Part shown: piece after piece, positions 1 through 5,475 of the stretch
Position numbering within the stretch: the stretch's first letter is position 1
How the letters are laid out: each line of letters starts with the position of its first letter
DNA from: an uncultured Mycoplasmatota bacterium
Lineage (GTDB): Bacteria; Bacillota_I; Bacilli_A; RF39; UBA660
Direction of reading: 5' to 3'
Length of the DNA stretch: 17,565 nucleotides
NCBI GenBank assembly: GCA_947645535.1
Contig: CANSDD010000023.1
Coordinates: forward strand, 1 to 17,565
Notes under the pieces: model-generated
What the model saw: the letters and a program-made list of their open reading frames with translations, nothing else
Told to the model about the DNA's origin: nothing
The model's database searches: none
Made by a program: the position numbers and the translations under genes

Positions 1-19
1 AGTTGTTGTTTTCTTTTTG

Positions 20-319
20 TCAATTTGTGACTTTTATTTTTGGAAAGTCCCTATAGTTTGATAATTCTGAATGTGTATTTTTAGTACTAAAGCAAAAGTT
101 TTGTGATCCTCCTTCAGGATTTAATCTAAGAGCAATCGCAATTGCTTCTATCAAAGTAGATTTTCCAATCCCATTTTCTCCTACAAAGAAAGTAACTGGT
201 TTTTGTAGTTCTATCTCTTCTAAGCCTTTTATAACCTCAATGTTAAAGGGATATGTGTTGAAATCCTCTACCTTTTCTCTTTCAAATACAATTTTTCTTA
301 CAAATAAATCATTATTCAT
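20..319 (-). pseudogene. AAA family ATPase (COG3910-like), truncated after the Walker A region
   Basis: The 99-residue product matches the N-terminal part of small predicted ATPases of the COG3910 type. Seen: a start like the family (residues 5-30), Walker A GENGIGKST at 47-55, and the family-typical stretch NPEGG...FSTKNTHSEL at 68-86. Full-length relatives run to about 240 residues with a signature motif and Walker B; here the frame leaves the family pattern after residue 89 and ends at a TGA. No other frame of the remaining upstream bases restores a recognisable continuation. The start is well supported: AAGGAG lies 7 nt before the ATG and overlaps the stop of the preceding gene, so the two are translationally coupled. 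Without signature and Walker B the product should not hydrolyse ATP. A rearrangement junction near position 50 is the simplest inference; a divergent short protein is possible. The window edge prevents a check. Confidence 0.7.
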
Positions 320-329
320 ATCATACTCC

Positions 330-884
330 TTATATTGGTTCTATCACACATTTTTCGCATATAGGAGAAGTCTTTGTATATTCTTCTATTATCTCTTTCA
401 TTTTGCTATAAGATGAGCCATAAAAGTATAAATAGGTATATTTATCTCCAACATAATAACTATAATATCTTCCGTTATCTCCTAATTTTTCTTCTATTTC
501 TTCTAACAATATATTAGAATCATATGTATCATATATTTCTTGTTCTAAATCAGTTCCATTTAATCCTAAGCTTAAACCTTCTGAAGCACCAATTTCTATT
601 TTTTCTCCATTTATTTCAATATAACTTTTTTTCGCTATAATATCTAATTTTTTCAAAAAGGATATTACCTTGTCTTTATTTTCTGTTGTTGTTTTTATTT
701 CAATGTCACAAGAAGTAGGTTTTCCATCTTTATCTAAAAATGTTCCTCCACCTGTTACTTCTCCATCTTCATTTTTCATTAAAACTTCATTCAGAGGATC
801 TTCAAATATATTTCCTCTATCAATAGGCATCAATTTCATATTGAGGCGCAAATACATAAACAATTCATCTTTCATATGTTTCAT
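330..884 (-). CDS. Hypothetical protein, 184 aa
   Basis: I do not recognise a named domain. The protein is soluble and acidic, without signal peptide or membrane segment. It opens with a patterned strand (YLRLNMKLMPIDRG, about 11-24) and a glycine-rich EVTGGGT turn near 42-48, followed by alternating strands and helices and a Tyr-rich segment near 140-157; this looks like a compact alpha/beta domain seen as a stand-alone hypothetical in Bacillota. It sits between a GNAT acetyltransferase (24-nt gap) and the truncated ATPase (10-nt gap), apparently in one operon. The SD before the first ATG is poor; the ATG at residue 4 (position 875) is an equally possible start. A small hairpin (898-904 with 908-914) spans the upstream stop codon. 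Confidence 0.65.
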   Translation of the reverse strand: MKHMKDELFMYLRLNMKLMPIDRGNIFEDPLNEVLMKNEDGEVTGGGTFLDKDGKPTSCDIEIKTTTENKDKVISFLKKLDIIAKKSYIEINGEKIEIGASEGLSLGLNGTDLEQEIYDTYDSNILLEEIEEKLGDNGRYYSYYVGDKYTYLYFYGSSYSKMKEIIEEYTKTSPICEKCVIEPI

Positions 885-908
885 TCTTTTCTTTTTTAAA
901 TAGTAAAA

Positions 909-1388
909 CTATTTTTCTATAATAAATTTGTATAATCTTTGAAATCTAGGATTTTTACTATAAGTGTCAATTTCAGAGATAAATTCCCAACCAAATTTTT
1001 CATAAAAGTTTTCATGTTTTGTATATAAATATAACTCTTTTACGTTTTCTAATTTAGATGCTGTCAATTTAACACTTTCCAATAATACTCTAGCATAACC
1101 TTTTCCTCTAAATTTTTCATCTATATATACATTGGCTAGCCATGGATATATATCTGGTCTAATACTTAAATCTTCATACAGAAATTGATACATACCAATA
1201 ATATCTCCTTCTAAATATAATCCATAAGTTTGTGGCATTCTATCTTTTAATAAAGAGTGCCGCATATAGCACCAGACTTCTTCTAATGAATAGCCGTCTT
1301 TATATCCCCACCATCTATACATCCAATCTGTTATCTTTTCAAGTGTCTTTTCGTCAACATCTAATAACTGTTTTACTTCTATATTCAT
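909..1388 (-). CDS. GNAT family N-acetyltransferase
   Basis: A 159-residue cytoplasmic enzyme of the Gcn5-related family, predicted to move an acetyl group from acetyl-CoA to an unidentified amine. Seen: strand beta-4 followed by the acetyl-CoA pyrophosphate loop RGKGYA at 94-99 (motif A), preceded by PWLANVYID, and a C-terminal LYTKHENFYEKFGWEF block (121-136) typical of motif B, where the Tyr residues usually act near the thioether. A Trp-rich N-terminal helix (DWMYRWWGY, 21-29) likely shapes the acceptor site. Length is normal for a single GNAT domain. The start has AGAAGG about 10 nt upstream and a strong extended -10 behind it, so it is the first gene of the last operon in the window. 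The substrate cannot be read from sequence or neighbours. Confidence 0.88.
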   Translation of the reverse strand: MNIEVKQLLDVDEKTLEKITDWMYRWWGYKDGYSLEEVWCYMRHSLLKDRMPQTYGLYLEGDIIGMYQFLYEDLSIRPDIYPWLANVYIDEKFRGKGYARVLLESVKLTASKLENVKELYLYTKHENFYEKFGWEFISEIDTYSKNPRFQRLYKFIIEK

Positions 1389-1414
1389 TAAAACGATGCC
1401 TTCTTTCTAACATT

Positions 1415-1423
1415 ATTATACCA
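1415..1423 (-). promoter_or_regulatory. Extended -10 promoter for the GNAT operon
   Basis: On the minus strand the sequence reads TTTGGTATAAT, giving TG-N-TATAAT with the hexamer at 1415-1420. No convincing -35 lies 16-18 bp upstream; that position falls in the loop of the preceding gene's terminator. The extended -10 would compensate. The start codon is 26 bp downstream. Confidence 0.6.
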
Positions 1424-1453
1424 AAAAAAGAGTAAAAATGTATAGTTTACTCT
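1423..1453 (-). terminator. Intrinsic terminator of the Mbeg1-like hydrolase gene
   Basis: Perfect 8-bp inverted repeat: 1446-1453 pairs with 1429-1436 (AGAGTAAA on the plus strand), 9-nt loop. On the minus strand the stem is followed by a run of T from the A-tract 1423-1428. It begins 6 nt after the stop of the gene at 1459. Confidence 0.75.
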
Positions 1454-1458
1454 AAAAT

Positions 1459-2517
1459 CTATGAATTTTTCATATTAGAATAATTATATGAAAATAAATC
1501 AAATGTAATTCTTTTACTCTCTAAATCCATCTTTTTAATATGAAAAAGTACTTTAATAAGATTTGGCAATTTTCTAAGTTTCACAAAATCTTCTACATTA
1601 GAATCTTCAAATACTCCAAATAATGAATTAGTTAATTTATTTTTTTGTTGATTACTATACATACTAAGCCAAGATAAAATACTGCTTTCTAATCTTTTAC
1701 TTTTCTCTGATAAAGTACTTTTTACTAATCCATTTTTATCTATCATCCAAGTAGCCATAGAATGACACAAAATATTTTTCTTATTTGATTTTACTACTGT
1801 ATAAGTATCATGATTCAGAAGTACTCCTACAACACTAGAATTAGGAACAATATGAACATATCTTTTCTTTATTTGATTATATTCTTTAGAATGAAATTCT
1901 TTTTCTAACAACCCTGGTCCATCATTATTGTATACTTTTTTTATTTTTCTTTTTTTATATTTTTGAATATACATACCTGCAATCAAAGCCAAATTGCCCC
2001 CTTTTGAATGACCACCTAAAATGACATTAGGGCCAAATAATTCAACATGTTGATTGACATAATTGATTGCTTCTAGGTGTGCTGGAACAGGAAACATATA
2101 AGCTAATCTACAGTCTTCTTTCCATCCACTAATTCTCTCATCTGTTCCTTCAAAACAAATATATTTCAAATTTTTAGATATGTGAAATGTTACTGCACTA
2201 AATTGCATTTCTTTATTTGTTTTATATACATAGTCAGACACAATTATATTCTTATAACGTTCTTTCATAATAGCAACTTTTAATAATTTGTAAGCATCTT
2301 TTTGAGCAATTCCTAATTTTTTTACTGCTCTATAGGAATGTGTTTTTAAATATTCCCTTCCTACTTTTTCTAAGGAATGATTATTTTCCTCTATACTTGT
2401 AGATGAAAAATTAAGATATGATAAAGAAGAGAAAACTAAGTTATCAATATCGTTAATTTCTTTTTCTTTAAAACTAATATTTCCATATTTTCTTACATAT
2501 TCAATTAGATTCATCAT
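1459..2517 (-). CDS. Mbeg1-like (DUF2974) alpha/beta hydrolase
   Basis: A 352-residue serine hydrolase of the DUF2974/Mbeg1-like family (lipase-like fold). Seen: FEGTDERISGWKEDC at 122-136, matching the family's FRGTD...GWKED block; the nucleophile elbow GGHSKGGNLAL with Ser171; NNDGPGL at 197-203; VPNSSVVGVLLNH at 225-236; and CHSMATW at 251-257, which could supply the catalytic His. No signal peptide, so it is likely cytoplasmic or membrane-associated through its partner. The start overlaps the 3' end of the CmpB-like membrane gene by 17 nt with two adjacent ATG codons (2515-2517 and 2512-2514); AGGGAAGAG upstream serves as SD. The overlap implies coupled translation. Substrate is unknown for the family; an acyl ester is an inference from the fold. 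Confidence 0.87.
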   Translation of the reverse strand: MMNLIEYVRKYGNISFKEKEINDIDNLVFSSLSYLNFSSTSIEENNHSLEKVGREYLKTHSYRAVKKLGIAQKDAYKLLKVAIMKERYKNIIVSDYVYKTNKEMQFSAVTFHISKNLKYICFEGTDERISGWKEDCRLAYMFPVPAHLEAINYVNQHVELFGPNVILGGHSKGGNLALIAGMYIQKYKKRKIKKVYNNDGPGLLEKEFHSKEYNQIKKRYVHIVPNSSVVGVLLNHDTYTVVKSNKKNILCHSMATWMIDKNGLVKSTLSEKSKRLESSILSWLSMYSNQQKNKLTNSLFGVFEDSNVEDFVKLRKLPNLIKVLFHIKKMDLESKRITFDLFSYNYSNMKNS

Positions 2518-3178
2518 GATTTCTCTTCCCTACCTTTCTATAATAAATTTTAAATCTTGGATAGGCATTCTTTATATGCTTGTAAAAAATAGAATTTGTT
2601 TCTATCCAATAAAGTACTTTTTTACGAATTTGTTCTGTATTATCTGTCTTTTGTTTTTGAATTTCATTTTTAATCCTATTCATAATATTAAAAGAAATGA
2701 TATTATCAATAAGATAAATAAAACAGAAACAAAAGGCAATTACATATCTTAAAATATCTGGTAATAACCCCACTAATTTTACAATACTAGGATGAATGAT
2801 ATAAATTACAAAACATCCAAGTATTCCAAATGGTATCATCGTTTCTAAACAGATACGTCCATTGATATTAAACTTCTTTTTCGAATAATCCCACCATCTA
2901 GCTTTAAATAGTTTTTCCATAATATAAGATGTAAAATATTCTAATAAGGAACAAATTAAAATTGATTTTAAGAAAACTGCTAAAATATCAGAGGTATCTT
3001 TTCCAATTAGTAAAATAATACTAAGTACTCCATAACCATAAATCGGACAAATAGGTCCAATTAAAAAACCTCTATTGACAAATTTTTTTAGTTCAAATAA
3101 TTTACAGATTACTTCCATTAGCCATCCAAAAAAGGAATAAAGAAGAAAGTATAAAAAATATGTTGCAAATAACCCCAT
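2501..3178 (-). CDS. CmpB-like putative ABC transporter permease (PF06541 type)
   Basis: A 225-residue integral membrane protein. It carries the conserved blocks of the family annotated as putative ABC-transporter type IV/CmpB: FFGWLMEV at 16-23, RGFLIGPICPIYGYG at 36-50, an EYFTSYIMEKLF block at 80-91, then RWWDYS at 94-99 and NINGRICLE at 104-112. About five hydrophobic segments are visible (roughly 5-25, 45-60, 65-85, 115-138, 142-165), followed by a basic cytoplasmic tail. The transport role is only a family annotation; the protein has no partner ATPase nearby, so its true job is open. It is the first gene of a two-gene unit and its TGA stop lies inside the hydrolase gene. Start: ATG with AAGGA about 10 nt upstream and a strong promoter behind. 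Confidence 0.85.
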   Translation of the reverse strand: MGLFATYFLYFLLYSFFGWLMEVICKLFELKKFVNRGFLIGPICPIYGYGVLSIILLIGKDTSDILAVFLKSILICSLLEYFTSYIMEKLFKARWWDYSKKKFNINGRICLETMIPFGILGCFVIYIIHPSIVKLVGLLPDILRYVIAFCFCFIYLIDNIISFNIMNRIKNEIQKQKTDNTEQIRKKVLYWIETNSIFYKHIKNAYPRFKIYYRKVGKRNHDESN

Positions 3179-3229
3179 CTTACCACATTCCTTAAAAAAA
3201 TTTTGCCCTTACACAAAATATCTTCCAGT

Positions 3230-3258
3230 ATAATATTAAAAAAATCAAAAAAAGTCAA
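3230..3258 (-). promoter_or_regulatory. Sigma-A-like promoter for the membrane protein/hydrolase operon
   Basis: TTGACT (3253-3258) and TATTAT (3230-3235) on the minus strand with exactly 17 bp between, the best-matched conventional promoter in the window. The spacer is a T-rich tract. Predicted start of transcription is near 3223, about 45 nt before the ATG at 3178. Confidence 0.72.
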
Positions 3259-3267
3259 TAGACATTT

Positions 3268-3311
3268 TTACTATTTTTGTATGATAAAATTCATTATATA
3301 TAAAATAGTAA
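3268..3311. repeat. 10-bp perfect inverted repeat upstream of the promoter
   Basis: TTACTATTTT at 3268-3277 is the exact reverse complement of AAAATAGTAA at 3302-3311, with 24 nt between. It lies about 10 bp upstream of the -35 box at 3253-3258 and downstream of the gene at 3353. No T-tract follows on either strand, so it is not a standard terminator; an operator or a weak terminator is possible. Confidence 0.5.
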
Positions 3312-3352
3312 TTCAATATATATTAAGACATTTTTGAAAATTGGTGATGCAT

Positions 3353-3652
3353 CTATCTCATCTTTTTTAGTTTATTTTTTAATTTATCTATAAAACTTTC
3401 TTTTTTCTTAAAATCTCCATTACATTCTAATAATATTTGATATATTTCATTATAGTTTTTATTCACTTGATATTCTAAAATTGTTTTTTTATCTTTCTTA
3501 ATTCTAATCTGATTACTCTCAATATAAATAGTAATACCATTAATATTCCATTGAATCATCTCTTCTTTTTTATACATATAAGTCATATTTCCATCTACTT
3601 GATTGATGCACACATCATAAATATCTTTTAAAGAAGTCAATTTATCTTTCAT
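3353..3652 (-). CDS. Small hypothetical protein, 99 aa
   Basis: Unrecognised. A soluble Lys/Ile/Asn-rich protein with no signal peptide or membrane segment. The middle alternates short strands (GITIYIESNQIRIKKDKKTI, about 39-58), suggesting a small beta domain, and the C-terminus (84-99) is a very basic helix rich in Lys that could contact nucleic acid or membrane. The gene is well supported by GGAGG 7 nt before the ATG and an extended -10 promoter behind it. It is apparently monocistronic, between another small gene and the CmpB-like gene. No function is proposed. Confidence 0.65.
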   Translation of the reverse strand: MKDKLTSLKDIYDVCINQVDGNMTYMYKKEEMIQWNINGITIYIESNQIRIKKDKKTILEYQVNKNYNEIYQILLECNGDFKKKESFIDKLKNKLKKMR

Positions 3653-3675
3653 CTATTTTCCTCCATTCTATTTTT

Positions 3676-3684
3676 AGTATAGCA
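3676..3684 (-). promoter_or_regulatory. Extended -10 promoter of the 99-aa gene
   Basis: Minus strand reads ATGCTATACTA: TG-C-TATACT with the hexamer at 3676-3681. The -35 region is weak. The ATG is 23 bp downstream. Confidence 0.5.
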
Positions 3685-3714
3685 TACTTCTATATAAAAC
3701 AGTTATATAAATGG

Positions 3715-3737
3715 AAAACATAGTCAAATGACTATGT
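3715..3737 (-). terminator. Intrinsic terminator of the 101-aa gene
   Basis: ACATAGTC (3718-3725) pairs with GACTATGT (3730-3737), 4-nt loop. The stem starts right after the stop codon at 3738-3740. The minus strand then runs TTTT from 3715-3718, a short T-tract, so efficiency is uncertain. Confidence 0.6.
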
Positions 3738-4043
3738 CTATTTTATCCAATTCCATATAGGAATAAAGCCAAATAATTTAAATTCTGCTCCATAATTTGG
3801 TGCTTTTACTTCTTCTGCTGTTGTCTTGTTGTTCATATTCCATGAGTATTTTACTGTATATCCTAATCCGATATATGTACTATAGTTAGGTGCTTCCTCT
3901 TTTCCATTTGACCAAACTGTAATAATTGGTTTTGTTCCAAATGATGATTGTTTTAGTTTGATGCAATCTAAAGTGATATAAGCTCCTAAACACAATACAA
4001 ATACAATTGTAATTACTGTACGAGCTTTTAATGATATTCTCAT
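3738..4043 (-). CDS. Small membrane-anchored hypothetical protein, 101 aa
   Basis: Positively charged N-terminus (MRISLKAR) followed by one hydrophobic segment at about 9-27, then about 70 residues probably outside the cell. The exported part has a pattern GTKPIITVWSNG (36-47), IGLGYTVKYSW (58-68) and a C-terminal YGAEFKLFGFIPIWNW (84-99), resembling a small uncharacterised family of anchored Bacillota proteins; I cannot name it. No lipobox: Cys26 lies in LDC context without a G/A before it. Strong GGAGG lies 6 nt before the ATG. It has its own promoter and terminator. Confidence 0.7.
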   Translation of the reverse strand: MRISLKARTVITIVFVLCLGAYITLDCIKLKQSSFGTKPIITVWSNGKEEAPNYSTYIGLGYTVKYSWNMNNKTTAEEVKAPNYGAEFKLFGFIPIWNWIK

Positions 4044-4076
4044 ACAATCCCTCCTTCATCAAAATAATTGGTTTCT

Positions 4077-4104
4077 ATTATACACTAAAAAAAGCAAATC
4101 TCAA
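4077..4104 (-). promoter_or_regulatory. Promoter of the 101-aa gene, lying in the upstream terminator
   Basis: TTGAGA (4099-4104) and TATAAT (4077-4082) on the minus strand, 16-bp spacing. The -35 hexamer lies in the loop and distal arm of the terminator hairpin of the preceding gene. Confidence 0.6.
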
Positions 4105-4121
4105 GTTCTAATTTGCTTTTT
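4087..4121 (-). terminator. Intrinsic terminator of the nuclease-sbcDC operon
   Basis: Perfect 11-bp inverted repeat: 4111-4121 with 4089-4099 (AAAAAGCAAAT on plus), 11-nt loop. The minus strand ends in seven T from the A-tract 4087-4093. It lies 17 nt after the stop of the last operon gene. Confidence 0.85.
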
Positions 4122-4137
4122 AGAAAAAATTCTAATA

Positions 4138-4839
4138 TTAAAATTTAAGTGCACCATGCAATATTTTCTTGAATACTTTTGGTTCATCTTCATAAATTCT
4201 TTTATTTATTTCTATCATAATAGAAACAATATTTTCTTCTTTTCCGTAAAATTTATTTGGAATAATAGATCCTTGATAGGGATAATTGAGTTTTACTGAA
4301 TAACCATGTTTTTTAAAATAATTGACCAAATGTTCAGTTAATTCTTCACTATAATAAAGAGGTTCTACTCCAATACAAATATCTGGTAAATTTTCATATT
4401 GAAATAAACGATATACAAGTTCTGATGAATAAGAATGTAAATCTATAATAATGCAACTTCCATGCACATTTAATATTTCGCTTACTTTTTCATCTAATTT
4501 TTTATGATGCTCATCATAGATTTTATTAATTTTTTCTTTATGCTCAAGACTGGGTTTAAACATTTCATCTCCAGTACTTGTTTTCGTATATATATAGCCC
4601 ATTCCATACTGATTCATTGTTTCACTTTCGTCTCTAAAGCGTTCTACATCACAGTATAATCGAGAGTACGGAAAAATAATTGCATTTTCTTTATCTTCTA
4701 ATAATTCATCAACTCTATAATCACACATAAATAAATTTTCTTTTTCTAATTCTTCTTCTGTTAATAATGTTTCTCTTTTATATTCCTCTGGTATATAAAG
4801 ACTTGCGTGAGGAATATGAAATAATACATTTCTTTTCAT
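4138..4839 (-). CDS. N-formylglutamate amidohydrolase family protein
   Basis: A 233-residue cytoplasmic protein of the N-formylglutamate amidohydrolase (HutG-type, PF05013) family, zinc-dependent amidases related to carboxypeptidases. Seen: HIPHAS at 8-13, PYSRLYCDVERF at 57-68, an EHH pair at 110-112, and IIDLHSYSS at 131-139 (probable metal ligand His135), with MIEINKRIY at 208-216 supplying a late Glu. I place the start at the ATG with AAGGAG 7 nt upstream; a longer reading frame begins at 4890 inside the preceding gene but adds 17 residues with no family similarity. The SD abuts the stop of the upstream gene, so it is the last gene of the operon. No other histidine-degradation gene is present, so the substrate may be another N-acyl amino acid or peptide. 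Confidence 0.85.
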   Translation of the reverse strand: MKRNVLFHIPHASLYIPEEYKRETLLTEEELEKENLFMCDYRVDELLEDKENAIIFPYSRLYCDVERFRDESETMNQYGMGYIYTKTSTGDEMFKPSLEHKEKINKIYDEHHKKLDEKVSEILNVHGSCIIIDLHSYSSELVYRLFQYENLPDICIGVEPLYYSEELTEHLVNYFKKHGYSVKLNYPYQGSIIPNKFYGKEENIVSIMIEINKRIYEDEPKVFKKILHGALKF

Positions 4840-4853
4840 TTTTATTCTCCTTT

Positions 4854-5459
4854 TTAAAATTCCTCGTTGCAAATTTCTTCTGTCACACATTTTAATAAGC
4901 TTTCTAACTTATGATACATGTCTTCTTTTATTTCATCTGTTAATTCCACATAACCATCTATTTGTTTTTCACTAATCCCTACTGTTTCATTCACTATTTT
5001 TCCATCTTTTATCATCATTACTATCGGTATATTTATGTTTTCTTCCTTTAATAATGGTGCTAATTCCTCTTTATCAATATCTGTTATATCTATATAATAA
5101 ATTTGTTTTAATATTAAATTATCTGCTACTTCTAATAATGTTTCTATCATACTTCTACACCAAGAATCATCTGATTTTCCAATATACAAAATAAAAGTCT
5201 CTTTATTATTTATCATTTCTTTTACATCTTCTACTGTTTTATAAATGATTGGATTTTCTTCCTGAATATAAAGTGTTCGAATTATTTCATTATCTTCTTT
5301 ATGAATTGTTCCATTCAAGCTTTCATATTCATCTTTAAATCTTTGACTATCTGTTATTTCATCTACTTCTAATTTCTTATTTTTCTCTTCTATCAAAGTT
5401 ACCCCAAGACAGAGAATAAGCGCTAAAAAGAAAGTAATTATCAATAATTTCTTGTCCAT
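4854..5459 (-). CDS. Membrane-anchored thioredoxin-like protein with incomplete CXXC
   Basis: 201 residues. An N-terminal hydrophobic segment (4-22) acts as anchor; the rest is probably extracytoplasmic. The C-terminal two thirds show a thioredoxin-like pattern: ETFILYIG strand (87-94), an active-site-like position SWCRSM (99-104), a helix, the KQIYYIDITD strand (118-127), IPIVMMIKDGKIV (144-156) with Pro145 as the likely cis-proline. Family relatives usually have CPWC here; this protein reads DSWC, so the N-terminal nucleophilic Cys is Asp98 and only Cys101 remains. Two further Cys (191, 197) lie at the C-terminus. Classic disulfide exchange is therefore doubtful. Start: GGAGG 8 nt before ATG, 16 nt after the sbcC stop. 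Its link with SbcCD is only operon membership. Confidence 0.75.
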   Translation of the reverse strand: MDKKLLIITFFLALILCLGVTLIEEKNKKLEVDEITDSQRFKDEYESLNGTIHKEDNEIIRTLYIQEENPIIYKTVEDVKEMINNKETFILYIGKSDDSWCRSMIETLLEVADNLILKQIYYIDITDIDKEELAPLLKEENINIPIVMMIKDGKIVNETVGISEKQIDGYVELTDEIKEDMYHKLESLLKCVTEEICNEEF

Positions 5460-5475
5460 CTCACTTGCCTCCTTT

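Noticed and set aside
20..22. TGA read as Trp (genetic code 4) extending the truncated ATPase
   Set aside because: The nuclease and membrane genes end at TGA at normal junctions, Trp is encoded by TGG elsewhere, and readthrough does not restore the family sequence.
898..914. AAATAGT/ACTATTT hairpin between the GNAT gene and the 184-aa gene
   Set aside because: On the minus strand it is followed by A, not T; on plus there is no gene to terminate. Not called as a terminator.
4840..4890. N-terminal extension of the amidohydrolase
   Set aside because: It overlaps the preceding gene, has no family similarity, and AAGGAG is placed for the ATG at 4839.
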